From Paenacidovorax monticola (GTDB lineage: Bacteria > Pseudomonadota > Gammaproteobacteria > Burkholderiales > Burkholderiaceae_C), in the NCBI RefSeq assembly GCF_014489595.1, contig NZ_CP060790.1, positions 2,542,001-2,606,000 of the forward strand: a stretch of DNA of 64,000 bases. The letters are read 5' to 3'. Made by a program: the position numbers and the translations under genes. Below are positions 40,312-49,090 of the stretch, piece by piece; position 1 is the stretch's first letter, and each line of letters starts with the position of its first letter. The notes below the pieces were generated by a model. The model worked only from the letters and a program-made list of their open reading frames with translations, was not told the origin of the DNA and searched no databases.

Positions 40312-41729
40312 GCGCCCTCCCCGGTGGGGTTGTGGTTGAGCTGGGCGCCAGCCTCAATGGCCTGCACCACCTGTTCCATCTTCATGAACCGCGATCCCTT
40401 CACCAGCACGCTGCCCACCTCGGGCAGGGCCGTGCGCACCGCCGCAAGCAGCGATGCCATGTCTTCGAAATGCCGCGCGGCGGGCCCGTAGGCCTGCGCG
40501 GCGTGTGTGCTTTGCGCGCCCAGCGCGAACAGCCGGGGAATGCCACGCTCTCGCGCGTGGTGTCCCGCCTCGGCGTGGAACTGCGGCCCCTGGTCGCCCA
40601 CCTCGCCCATGTCGCCCAGCACCAGCAACTGGGGCCCGGGCAGTTCGGCCAGCACGTCGATGGCGGCGCGCATGGAGTCGGGGTTGGCGTTGTAGCTGTC
40701 GTCCACCACCGTGATCTGGCGCGCGCCCTGCGCCACGCTGAACGCGCGCGAGCGGCCCTTGACCGGCGAGAAGGCCCGCAGGCCCAGCGCGATCGCCGCC
40801 AGGGGCACGCCTGCGGCCAGCGCGCAGGCCGTGGCGGCCAGGGCGTTGGTCACGTTGTGCCGACCCGCGATGTGCAGCACGCTGCGCAGCGTGCCCTGGG
40901 GCGTGTCAATGGCGATCTGCCAGGCCCCGTCGTCCCAGCGCGCCTCGGTGCAGCGCACGTCGGCAGCCTCCTGCGCCGTACCACCGAACGTGATGCAGCG
41001 GCGCGTGCCCGCCAGGCCGCGCCACAGCGCGCTGTAGGCATCGCCCGCCGGGAACACGGCCACGCCATCCTGCGGCAGGGCCGGGAACACGGCGCCGTTT
41101 TCCTCGGCCACGGCCTGCACCGTGTGCATGAACTCCAGGTGCTCACGCTGCGCGTTGTTCACGAGTGCCACCGTGGGCCGCACGATGTCGGCCAGGTAGG
41201 CGATCTCGCCCGGGTGGTTCATGCCCAGCTCCACCACGCCCACGCGGTGCGAGGGCGCCAGGCGCAGCAGGGTCTGCGGCACGCCGATGGCGTTGTTGAG
41301 ATTGCCGCGCGTGGCAAAGGCTGCCTCGCCGGCATGCGCGGCAAGGATGCAGGCGATCATCTGCGTCACCGTGGTCTTGCCATTGCTGCCCGTCACGGCG
41401 ATGAGCGGCAGTGTGAACTGCGCGCGCCAGCCCGCGGCCAGGGCGCCCAGCGCGACCAGGGTGTCGGGCACTTCGATGCCGGGCAGGCCGGCCGCATCGA
41501 GCCCGCCATGCGCCACGGCCGCAGCAGCGCCCGCGGCGTGCGCATCCGCCAGGAACTGGTTGGCGTCGAAGCGCTCGCCCTTGAGGGCCACGAACAGGTC
41601 GCCCGCCTGGAGCGTGCGGGTATCGGAGTGCACGCGCGCGAGCAGCGTATCGCCCACGCCCACGAGGCGGGCCCCTGGAATGCGCGGCTGGACGAAGGCC
41701 AACGCCTGCTGCAGGGTCATCATGCCCAT
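40302..41729 (-). CDS. murF: UDP-MurNAc-tripeptide--D-Ala-D-Ala ligase
   Basis: A 475-residue Mur ligase that completes the pentapeptide. It has [20 protein letters not shown] (about 34-53), the ATP loop [20 protein letters not shown] segment (about 107-122), [13 protein letters not shown] and [15 protein letters not shown]. Three ATGs lie close together; 41729 is preferred because GGAGG lies 6 nt before it, overlapping the murE end by 10 nt. Confidence 0.97.
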   Translation of the reverse strand: MGMMTLQQALAFVQPRIPGARLVGVGDTLLARVHSDTRTLQAGDLFVALKGERFDANQFLADAHAAGAAAAVAHGGLDAAGLPGIEVPDTLVALGALAAGWRAQFTLPLIAVTGSNGKTTVTQMIACILAAHAGEAAFATRGNLNNAIGVPQTLLRLAPSHRVGVVELGMNHPGEIAYLADIVRPTVALVNNAQREHLEFMHTVQAVAEENGAVFPALPQDGVAVFPAGDAYSALWRGLAGTRRCITFGGTAQEAADVRCTEARWDDGAWQIAIDTPQGTLRSVLHIAGRHNVTNALAATACALAAGVPLAAIALGLRAFSPVKGRSRAFSVAQGARQITVVDDSYNANPDSMRAAIDVLAELPGPQLLVLGDMGEVGDQGPQFHAEAGHHARERGIPRLFALGAQSTHAAQAYGPAARHFEDMASLLAAVRTALPEVGSVLVKGSRFMKMEQVVQAIEAGAQLNHNPTGEGACS

Positions 41730-43225
41730 GCCGAGCCTCCCCGGGCCGCCAGCGCCTGCCGCGCCTGGGCCATGTCGGAAAACGGCAGGCGCACGCCCGC
41801 CGTCTCTTGGTAGTCTTCGTGCCCCTTGCCCGCGATCAGCACCACGTCGGCGGGGCGGGCCTCGCCGATCGCCTGGGCGATCGCCGCGGCGCGGTCGGGC
41901 TCGGCCCGCACCCCCGTGCCGGCCAGCATGCCCTGCAGGATCTGGTGGATGATGGCCGCGGGCTCCTCGCCGCGCGGGTTGTCGCTGGTCACGATCACCG
42001 CGTCGGCGCCGCGCTGGGCCACGGCCCCCATGAGAGGCCGCTTGCCCGCATCGCGATTGCCGCCGCAGCCGAATACGCACCACAGCAGTCCCCCGCGCTC
42101 CGCGGCCACGGGGCGCAGCGCGGCCAGCGCCTGCTCCAGCGCATCGGGCGTGTGAGCATAGTCCACGGCCACCAGGGGCTGGTCCGCCTGGGCCAGCAGC
42201 TCCATGCGCCCGGGCACGGGCGCCAGCCGGGCACAGGCCTGCACGGCCTGGGAGAGCGTCACGCCCAGCGCGCGCAGCGTGGCGATCACGCCCAGCAGGT
42301 TGGCCACGTTGTACTGGCCGATCATGCGCGTCTGCAGCACCTCGTGCTGCGCGCCCTCGACTACCGTGAAGCGCAGCCCGCCCTCCGCGAAGGCGATGTC
42401 GCGCGCCTGCAGGCGCGCAGGGCCGCGCAGGGACAGGCTCCACAGGTCCAGCCCCCGCTGCGCCAGCGCGGCATGCAGCTCGGCACCGCGCGGATCGTCG
42501 ATGTTGACCACGGCGGCCTGCAGGCCGGGCCAGTCGAACAGCATGGTCTTGGCCTGCCAATAGGCGGCCATGCTGCCGTGGTAGTCGAGGTGGTCCTGCG
42601 TGAAGTTGGTGAACAGCGCCACGCGGATGCGCGTACCCGCCAGCCGGTGCTCGGCCAGGCCGATCGACGAGGCCTCGATGGCGCAGTGCGCCACGCCCTG
42701 GTCGGCGAACTGGCGGAAGGCGCGCTGCAGGCGTACGGGGTCGGGCGTGGTCATGCCCGTGGTTTCGAGCGCTGGCAGCACCCCCATGCCCAGGGTGCCC
42801 ACCAGCGCGCAGCCGGTGTGCCCATGCAGCTCCTCTTTCGATAGCATTGACAGGGCCCCGGCGAGCCACCAGGCGGTGCTGGTCTTGCCATTGGTGCCCG
42901 TCACGGCGAGCACGCCCAGGTGCTGGGTCGGGTGGCCGAACCATTCGGCCGCGATGGCTCCGGTGGCTGCCTTGAGCCCGTGCAGTGCGGCGATGTGTTC
43001 GCCCGCAAAGCCGAAGGCCTCCGCGCCCGCATGTTCCACGAGGCAGGCCACGGCGCCGCGCGCCAGGGCATCGCCCACGTGGGCGCGGCCATCGGTGGCA
43101 GCGCCGGGCCAGGCGATGAAGCCGTCGCCCGGCTGGATGAGGCGGCTGTCGGTCTGCAGCGTGCCGGTGACGCGCGCGCGCAGGAAGGCGACGGCATCGT
43201 GGACCGAGGGCAGCAACGGGATCAC
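41720..43225 (-). CDS. murE: UDP-MurNAc-L-Ala-D-Glu--diaminopimelate ligase
   Basis: A 501-residue Mur ligase adding meso-diaminopimelate. Marks are TDSRLIQPGDGFIAWPG (about 25-41), the ATP loop TGTNGKTSTAWW (about 108-119), NFTQDHLDYHGSM and the substrate-specificity segment TSDNPRGEEP (DNPR, typical for diaminopimelate). The start is GTG at 43225, overlapping the ftsI stop by 4 nt. Confidence 0.97.
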   Translation of the reverse strand: MIPLLPSVHDAVAFLRARVTGTLQTDSRLIQPGDGFIAWPGAATDGRAHVGDALARGAVACLVEHAGAEAFGFAGEHIAALHGLKAATGAIAAEWFGHPTQHLGVLAVTGTNGKTSTAWWLAGALSMLSKEELHGHTGCALVGTLGMGVLPALETTGMTTPDPVRLQRAFRQFADQGVAHCAIEASSIGLAEHRLAGTRIRVALFTNFTQDHLDYHGSMAAYWQAKTMLFDWPGLQAAVVNIDDPRGAELHAALAQRGLDLWSLSLRGPARLQARDIAFAEGGLRFTVVEGAQHEVLQTRMIGQYNVANLLGVIATLRALGVTLSQAVQACARLAPVPGRMELLAQADQPLVAVDYAHTPDALEQALAALRPVAAERGGLLWCVFGCGGNRDAGKRPLMGAVAQRGADAVIVTSDNPRGEEPAAIIHQILQGMLAGTGVRAEPDRAAAIAQAIGEARPADVVLIAGKGHEDYQETAGVRLPFSDMAQARQALAARGGSAWA

Positions 43226-44967
43226 AGCGGCTCCTCCACGGCATTGGCCACGATCTGCGGCTTGACGGCCATGTCGGGCGGCACGCCCATGAGGCGCAGC
43301 GTCTGCTGCACCACTTCGCTGAACACGGGACCCGCCACGGTGCCGCCGTAGTAGCTGCCGGCCGAGGGCTCGTCGATCATCACCGCGACGATGATGCGCG
43401 GCTTGTCGATGGGCGCCATGCCCGTGAACCAAGCGCGGTACTTGCCCGCCGCATAGCCCTTGCCGGCCTGCTTGCGCGCCGTGCCCGACTTGCCGCCCAC
43501 CGAGTAGCCCACGGTCTGGGCCTTCTGGCCCGTGCCCCCCGGGCCCGCGGCCAGCCACAGCATGTGGCGCACCAGTTCGGCGGTCTTGGGCGAGAAGACC
43601 TGCGTGCCCGCGGGAGGCTGGCTGCTCTTGAGCATGGTGGCGGGAATCACGCGGCCATCGTTCGAGAACACGGTGTAGGAACGCGCCATCTGGAACAGCG
43701 AGGCCGACAGGCCGTAGCCGTAGGCGATGGTGGCCTGCTCCACGGGTTTCCAGCTCTTCCAGGGACGCAGGCGCCCGCTGGCCGCACCGGGGAAGGCGAT
43801 CTGGGGCTTCTGCCCGTAGCCCAGCTCGGTGTGGACGTTCCACATCTCCTGGGGCGCCATGCGCTGTGCGACCTTGAGCGCGCCGATGTTGCTGGACTTC
43901 TGGATCACGCCGTCCACCGTGAGCGCGCCATAGTTGTGCGTGTCCGAGATGGTGAAGCCACCCATGGCGTACTTGCCGGGCGAGGTGTCGATCACCGTGT
44001 CGTTGCGCACGCGGCCCAGCTCCAGCGCCATGCCAATGGTGATGGGCTTCATGGTGGAGCCGGGCTCGAAGGTGTCGGTGATGGCGCGGTTGCGCAACTG
44101 CTCGCCCGAGAGGTTGACCCGGTTGTTCTGGTTGTAGCTGGGGTAGTTGGCCAGTGCCAGCACTTCGCCCGTGTGGGCGTCAAGCACCACCACGCTGCCC
44201 GCCTTGGCCTTGTTGGCGACGACCTGGTCGCGCAGCTTCTGGTAGGCGAAGAACTGCACCTTGCTGTCGATGGACAGCTGCATGTCCTTGCCGTCCACGG
44301 GCGGCACATCGGTCCCCACGCCTTCCACGACGCGGCCCAGGCGGTCCTTGATGACGCGGCGCGAGCCGGGCTTGCCGGCCAGATCCTTGTCGAAGGCGAG
44401 CTCCATGCCTTCCTGTCCATGGTCCTCGACGTTGGTGAAGCCCACCACGTGCGCGGCCGCTTCGCCCTCGGGGTACTGGCGCTTGTATTCCTTGCGCTGG
44501 TAGATGCCCTTGATGTCCAGCGCGGCGATCTTCTGGCCCACCTCCCAGTCGAGCTGACGCTTGATCCAGACGAAGGTCTTGTCCTCGTCGGCCAGCTTGG
44601 CGTTCAGGGCGGCCAGCGGCATGTCCATGAGGCGCGCCAGCTCCTTGAGCTTGGCGCGCACCTCGGGCTTGTCCTGCTCCACGTCCTCGGGAATGGCCCA
44701 GATGCTGGCGGCCGGCACGCTGGAGGCGAGGATGAGCCCGTTGCGGTCGAGGATCTTGCCGCGGTTGGCCGGCAGCTCCAGCGTGCGTGCGAAGCGCACC
44801 TCGCCCTGGCGCTGGAAGAAGGCATTGCCGAACACCTGCACGTAGGCGGCGCGCGCTCCCAGACCCACGAAGCCCAGCGCGATCATGGCCACGATGAACT
44901 TGCTGCGCCACACGGGCGTCTTGCTCGCCAGCAGGGGGCTGGCGGTGTAGACCACGCTGCGGCTCAT
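43222..44967 (-). CDS. ftsI: FtsI (PBP3), septal D,D-transpeptidase
   Basis: A 581-residue class B penicillin-binding protein. The anchor helix is at about 24-44, a pedestal domain with RGKILDRNGLILA follows, and the transpeptidase domain carries PGSTMKPI (SxxK nucleophile), KSSNIGA (SxN) and GKSGTARK (KSGT). It crosslinks septal peptidoglycan and is the target of beta-lactams. It overlaps ftsL by 4 nt. Confidence 0.98.
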   Translation of the reverse strand: MSRSVVYTASPLLASKTPVWRSKFIVAMIALGFVGLGARAAYVQVFGNAFFQRQGEVRFARTLELPANRGKILDRNGLILASSVPAASIWAIPEDVEQDKPEVRAKLKELARLMDMPLAALNAKLADEDKTFVWIKRQLDWEVGQKIAALDIKGIYQRKEYKRQYPEGEAAAHVVGFTNVEDHGQEGMELAFDKDLAGKPGSRRVIKDRLGRVVEGVGTDVPPVDGKDMQLSIDSKVQFFAYQKLRDQVVANKAKAGSVVVLDAHTGEVLALANYPSYNQNNRVNLSGEQLRNRAITDTFEPGSTMKPITIGMALELGRVRNDTVIDTSPGKYAMGGFTISDTHNYGALTVDGVIQKSSNIGALKVAQRMAPQEMWNVHTELGYGQKPQIAFPGAASGRLRPWKSWKPVEQATIAYGYGLSASLFQMARSYTVFSNDGRVIPATMLKSSQPPAGTQVFSPKTAELVRHMLWLAAGPGGTGQKAQTVGYSVGGKSGTARKQAGKGYAAGKYRAWFTGMAPIDKPRIIVAVMIDEPSAGSYYGGTVAGPVFSEVVQQTLRLMGVPPDMAVKPQIVANAVEEPL

Positions 44968-45263
44968 GGCGTGCCTCCGGCACCGGCCGCGGCGGGGCCG
45001 CCCGCGTCCTGCACGTACTGGGTGATGGCTGGCGTGGCCGTGCGCATCTGCAGGCGGTCGCGCGCGAGCTTCTCCACGCGCAGCGGCGTGGCCTGCGCGC
45101 GCTTTTCGACCTGCAGGCGCTGGTGTTCAGTTTCGAGCCGGCGCGACTCGGCCACGGCACGGTCGAGTTCGGTGAACAGGCGGCGCGACTCGTACTGCGT
45201 ATGCACGAGGTACAGCGCGCTGGCCAGCACGGCCAGCAGCAGCACGAGGTTCAGGCGGATCAT
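44964..45263 (-). CDS. ftsL: Cell-division protein FtsL
   Basis: A 99-residue bitopic protein: N-terminal membrane helix (about 3-20, LNLVLLLAVLASALYLV) and a periplasmic coiled coil (about 28-75) containing heptad-like RLETEHQRLQVEK. It forms the FtsQLB complex that licenses septal synthesis. It is 61 nt downstream of rsmH, the largest gap in the early dcw genes, and overlaps ftsI by 4 nt. Confidence 0.93.
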   Translation of the reverse strand: MIRLNLVLLLAVLASALYLVHTQYESRRLFTELDRAVAESRRLETEHQRLQVEKRAQATPLRVEKLARDRLQMRTATPAITQYVQDAGGPAAAGAGGTP

Positions 45264-45324
45264 GGCAGCCCCCCCTCACACCCCGGCAGGAAGGCCTTCG
45301 CGCCTGCATGCGGCCACGCGGCGC

Positions 45325-46254
45325 TCATGCGGGCACCTCCGTGCGTTCGGCCACGCGCATCACGGCACTGCGCGCGCGCGGGTTGGCCTCCACCTCGGCG
45401 GCGCCGGGCTTGACGCGTTCCAGCGCCTTGAAGCGCATGGGCTGCGGTGGCGCGAAGGGCGCGCGGCGGTCGTAGACCTCCTTGGAGTGCTGGGCGATGA
45501 ACTGCTTGACGATGCGGTCCTCGAGCGAATGGAAGCTGATGACGACCAGCCGTCCGCCCGGCCGCAGCACGCGCAGGCTGGCCTCTAGCGCCTGTTGCAG
45601 CTCCTCAAGCTCGGCGTTGATGAAAATCCGAAGAGCTTGAAATGTGCGCGTTGCAGGGTTCTGGCCCGGCTCGCGGGTTTTGACCGCGCCAGCCACGAGG
45701 TCGGCCAGTTCTGCGGTGGTTGCAAGAGGGCCCCGTTCCTGCCGCCGAGCAACAATCGCCTTTGCAATGGGGCCAGCAAACCGTTCTTCACCGTATTCAC
45801 GTATCACCTCCGCAATCTGCCCTACCTCGGCATCGGCCAGCCACTCGGCCACGCTCTGGCCGCGCGTGGTATCCATGCGCATGTCCAGGGGGCCGTCGAA
45901 TCGGAAACTGAAGCCACGCCCCGGGCTGTCGATCTGCGGGGAACTCACGCCCAGGTCCATGAGGATGCCGTCGGCGCTGCCCTCCGGCAGGTCCGCCAGG
46001 TGGCGAAAACCCTCGTGCCGAATGGAAAAGCGCGCATCGGTGATGCGCGCGGCTTCTTGGATGGCTTCGGGGTCCTTGTCGAACGCCACGAGGCGCCCTT
46101 GCGGCCCCAGCCGCAGCAGGATGCGGCGGGAATGCCCTCCGCGCCCGAAGGTGGCATCCACCCAGGTGCCGGCGGGCTGCGGCCCGGCGCCGCCGAGCAG
46201 GGCGTCGACCGCCTCGTCGAGCAGGACCGTGGTGTGTTGAAGGGGCTGGTTCAT
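45325..46254 (-). CDS. rsmH: 16S rRNA (cytosine-1402-N4)-methyltransferase
   Basis: A 309-residue SAM-dependent methyltransferase modifying C1402 of 16S rRNA. The SAM loop is [15 protein letters not shown] (about 32-46), followed by [12 protein letters not shown] (about 98-109) and [15 protein letters not shown] (about 232-246). It lies 8 nt after mraZ. The central part (about 45615-45830) uses markedly less GC-rich codons than the rest of the gene. Confidence 0.97.
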   Translation of the reverse strand: MNQPLQHTTVLLDEAVDALLGGAGPQPAGTWVDATFGRGGHSRRILLRLGPQGRLVAFDKDPEAIQEAARITDARFSIRHEGFRHLADLPEGSADGILMDLGVSSPQIDSPGRGFSFRFDGPLDMRMDTTRGQSVAEWLADAEVGQIAEVIREYGEERFAGPIAKAIVARRQERGPLATTAELADLVAGAVKTREPGQNPATRTFQALRIFINAELEELQQALEASLRVLRPGGRLVVISFHSLEDRIVKQFIAQHSKEVYDRRAPFAPPQPMRFKALERVKPGAAEVEANPRARSAVMRVAERTEVPA

Positions 46255-46262
46255 CGTGCCCC

Positions 46263-46691
46263 TCAGAAGGAGAAGTCCTTGAAGACGTCGGGCATGTCGC
46301 CCTGCATGGCCACGGCTTCCTGCGCCTCGTACGTGGCCTTGTCCCACAGCTCGAAGTGGTTGCCCATGCCCAGCAGCATGGCGTCCTTGGTGATGCCCGC
46401 GGCTTCGCGCAGTTCGGGGGAGACGAGCACGCGGCCCGTGGCGTCCATTTCCACGTCCATGGCATTGCCCAGGAAGATGCGCTTCCACCACTGGGCCGAC
46501 ATGGGCAGCTCGGCGATGCGCGCACGGAACTTCTCCCACTCGGGACGGGGGAACACCATCAGGCAGCCGTGCGGGTGCTTGGTGATCGTGAGCTGGCCGG
46601 ACGCGGTGGCGCTGAGGACGTCGCGATGCCGGGTCGGCACGGAAAGCCGCCCCTTGGCATCCAGACTCAGCGATGACGCCCCTTGAAACAC
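46263..46691 (-). CDS. mraZ: MraZ, transcriptional regulator of the dcw cluster
   Basis: A 142-residue protein with two AbrB-like repeats: [20 protein letters not shown] (about 2-21) and [20 protein letters not shown] (about 76-95). MraZ binds repeats in its own promoter and controls the dcw operon. The GTG start at 46691 gives the family-standard length; a longer form from GTG at 46751 would start inside the operator and is unlikely. Confidence 0.93.
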   Translation of the reverse strand: MFQGASSLSLDAKGRLSVPTRHRDVLSATASGQLTITKHPHGCLMVFPRPEWEKFRARIAELPMSAQWWKRIFLGNAMDVEMDATGRVLVSPELREAAGITKDAMLLGMGNHFELWDKATYEAQEAVAMQGDMPDVFKDFSF

Positions 46692-46739
46692 GAAATCCGA
46701 CCCCAGCTTGTTGCAGCCCCTGCCCCTCCGGAATGGAGA

Positions 46740-46782
46740 CACTGAGGGCACTTTTCACCACTAAATTGCACTTTTTTGCACT
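46740..46782 (-). promoter_or_regulatory. Candidate MraZ operator, five AGTG repeats
   Basis: On the minus strand AGTG occurs five times at near-constant spacing (plus-strand CACT starting at 46740, 46749, 46759, 46769 and 46779), that is every 9-10 bp, one DNA turn. Three of the five are followed by C and several are preceded by A-rich bases, close to the AAAGTG-type MraZ boxes described in other bacteria. The first copy overlaps the -10 box. Confidence 0.75.
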
Positions 46783-46807
46783 GTAGCAGGAAAAGCACAC
46801 CACACAA
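46780..46807 (-). promoter_or_regulatory. Probable mraZ (dcw) promoter
   Basis: TTGTGT (46807-46802) and TACAGT (46785-46780) are separated by 16 nt on the minus strand, giving a start just inside the AGTG repeat ladder. A second possible -35, TTGACA, lies further upstream near 46877, without a convincing -10. Confidence 0.5.
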
Positions 46808-47079
46808 GGGGGCCAGCAACAAACTTTTGCAATGAAATCAAGGACTTAGCAGCGACTTCGCAGGTGTCAAGGCATCAAAATCCCTTGTTGATTAAGCACT
46901 TAGAGGCGTCTATGCAAGTGATTCCTGAAGGCTTGACGCCGCTCAGTTCCGCCGGGCGTCTCTCTTGGTAGCCTGTGCGGCCCACGGCGCGGATACGCCC
47001 GGGCACCACCGGCAGCGCCCCGTCCAGGGCGCCGCCGGCACGGCACCATGAGCACGCCCCAGCCCCGAGGCGGCTCGGC
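46808..47079. other. Intergenic region between hslU and mraZ
   Basis: No gene is seen. The mraZ-proximal half is AT-richer and may hold further dcw promoters (TTGACA near 46877; TTGCAT and TAATCA 17 nt apart near 46915-46890). The hslU-proximal half has a strong GC hairpin (CCGGCAGCGCC/GGCGCCGCCGG, 47009-47038) without a T-run, so termination there is uncertain. Confidence 0.5.
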
Positions 47080-48395
47080 TCAGAGGATGTAGCGCGACAG
47101 GTCCTCGTTCTGGCTCAGCGTCTGCAGCCGGGCATCGACATAGGCAGCGTCCACCACCACGGTCTGGCCCGCCAGCCGCGTGGCATCGAAGCTCACCTCG
47201 TCGAGCAGGCGCTCCATCACGGTGGACAGGCGCCGTGCACCGATGTTCTCGGTGCGTTCGTTGACGTCATAGGCGATGTGCGCCAGGCGCGTGATGCCCT
47301 CCGGCCTGAAGTCGAGCGTGACGCCCTCGGTGGCCAGCAGCGCCTGGTACTGCTTCACGAGCGAAGCGTGGGTCTGGGTGAGGATGGCCTCGAAGTCCTG
47401 CACCGACAGCGATCCCAATTCCACACGGATCGGAAAGCGCCCCTGCAGCTCGGGAATCAGGTCGCTGGGCTTGGACAGGTGGAACGCACCCGAGGCGATG
47501 AACAGGATGTGGTCGGTCTTGACCATGCCGTACTTGGTGGACACCGTGGTGCCCTCCACGAGCGGCAGCAGGTCGCGCTGCACGCCCTGGCGCGAGACAT
47601 CCGCGCCGCTGGCCTCCTGGCGCGCGGCCACCTTGTCGATCTCATCGATGAAGACGATGCCGTTCTGCTCCATGTTCTGCAGCGCACGGGTCTTGATCTC
47701 CTCCTCGTTGACGAGCTTGCCCGCCTCCTCGTCGGTGATGAGCTTCAGGGCCTCGGCGATCTTGAGCTTGCGCGTCTTGCGCCGCTCCTGGCCCATCTGG
47801 CTGAACATGCCGCGCAGCTGCTCGGCCATCTCCTCCATGCCCTGCGGGCCCATGATCTCGAGCTGCGGGCGCGCGTCGGCCACCTCGATCTCGATCTCCT
47901 TGTCGTCGAGCTGGCCCTCGCGCAGCTTCTTGCGGAACACCTGGCGCGCGGTGCTGTCGGCCGGAGCCTCGCCCGTGCGCGCGGCGGGAATCAACACGTC
48001 GAGGATGCGGTCTTCGGCCGCGTCCTCGGCACGCATGCGCACCTTCTTCGTCTCGGCCTCGCGCGTCTGCTTGACGGCCATCTCGGCCAGGTCGCGGATG
48101 ATCGAATCGACGTCCTTGCCGACGTAGCCCACCTCGGTGAACTTGGTGGCCTCGACCTTGATGAAGGGCGCATCGGCCAGGCGCGCCAGGCGCCGCGCGA
48201 TCTCGGTCTTGCCCACGCCCGTGGGGCCGATCATGAGGATGTTCTTGGGCGTGATCTCCTGGCGCAGGCCCGCATCCACCTGCTGGCGGCGCCAGCGGTT
48301 GCGCAGCGCGATCGCCACGGCGCGCTTGGCGCCCGCCTGGCCGACGATGTGGTTGTCGAGTTCGGAAACGATTTCCTGGGGGTCATGGACGACAT
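47080..48395 (-). CDS. hslU: HslU, ATPase of the HslUV protease (frame broken near the N-terminus)
   Basis: About 438 residues after restoring one base in the C/G run at about 48380. The first frame gives MSSMTP; restoring the base yields the family-standard [14 protein letters not shown] before [14 protein letters not shown]. The Walker A loop is [11 protein letters not shown], Walker B is [10 protein letters not shown], and the C-terminal SRYIL tail docks into HslV. It unfolds substrates for HslV in the cytosol. It is separated from hslV by a palindromic repeat. Confidence 0.96.
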
Positions 48396-48410
48396 GGGGT
48401 CAGCCTGCAA

Positions 48411-48467
48411 TCAAATCGAGCGCTGGCGCAAAAGGGATGCGCGCCGCCAGCTATCAAAACAATAGTA
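48411..48467 (+). repeat. Palindromic element between hslV and hslU
   Basis: GAGCGCTGGCGC, a 9-nt spacer and GCGCGCCGCCAGCTAT are followed by CAAAACAATAGTA, matching the block order of the copy at 22452-22504. It fills the gap between the two subunit genes. Confidence 0.65.
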
Positions 48468-48482
48468 ATCCAGCCAAGGCGC

Positions 48483-49031
48483 TCAGAGCGTCTCGATGGT
48501 GTGGTGCATGTTCGTGTAGATGCACAGCTCGCCCGCGATCTCGAGCGACTTCTTGACGATGGCCTCGGCCGCGAGGTCGGTGTTGCTCAGCAGCGCCTTG
48601 GCGGCCGAATGCGCATAGGCACCGCCCGAGCCGATGGCCACGATGCCCTGCTCGGGCTCCAGCACGTCGCCGTTGCCCGTGATGATGAGCGAGGCACTCG
48701 TGTCGGCCACGGCCAGCATGGCCTCCAGGCGGCGCAGCACGCGGTCGGTGCGCCAGTCCTTGGTCAACTCGATGGCCGCGCGCGTGAGATGGCCCTGGTG
48801 TTTTTCGAGCTTGGCCTCGAAGCGTTCGAACAGCGTGAACGCATCGGCCGTGGCGCCCGCGAAGCCTGCGAGCACCTTGCCGTGGTAGAGCTTGCGCACC
48901 TTGCGCGCCGTGCCCTTGACCACAATGTTGCCCAGGGTCACCTGGCCGTCGCCGCCGATGGCGACCTGGATGCTGCCGTCCGCCAGCTGGCGGCGCACGC
49001 TGAGGATGGTGGTGCCGTGATACTGTTCCAT
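48483..49031 (-). CDS. hslV: HslV, peptidase of the HslUV protease
   Basis: A 182-residue proteasome-beta-like threonine peptidase. The start [14 protein letters not shown] leaves Thr of GTT as the N-terminal nucleophile after processing. Further marks are [11 protein letters not shown] (about 27-37), [18 protein letters not shown] and [15 protein letters not shown] at 49031 is chosen because upstream codons are not family-like. It is followed by hslU. Confidence 0.97.
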   Translation of the reverse strand: MEQYHGTTILSVRRQLADGSIQVAIGGDGQVTLGNIVVKGTARKVRKLYHGKVLAGFAGATADAFTLFERFEAKLEKHQGHLTRAAIELTKDWRTDRVLRRLEAMLAVADTSASLIITGNGDVLEPEQGIVAIGSGGAYAHSAAKALLSNTDLAAEAIVKKSLEIAGELCIYTNMHHTIETL

Positions 49032-49090
49032 AGCGTCCGCAGATGGGGGTGCGCGGCGGCTTTGCAAGCCACCCGCGCCACGAAACCCCG

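Noticed and set aside
42830..42860. Possible further copy of the palindromic element inside murE
   Set aside because: Only a short AT-richer run (around GATAGCATTGACAG) is similar; the palindromic core is absent.
46692..46751. Longer mraZ starting at GTG 46751
   Set aside because: The extra residues are not part of the MraZ fold, the start would lie within the operator repeats, and GTG 46691 gives the family-standard length.
47009..47038. Strong GC hairpin after hslU as an intrinsic terminator
   Set aside because: There is no T-run on either side, so it does not qualify as a Rho-independent terminator; it is mentioned only as a hairpin.
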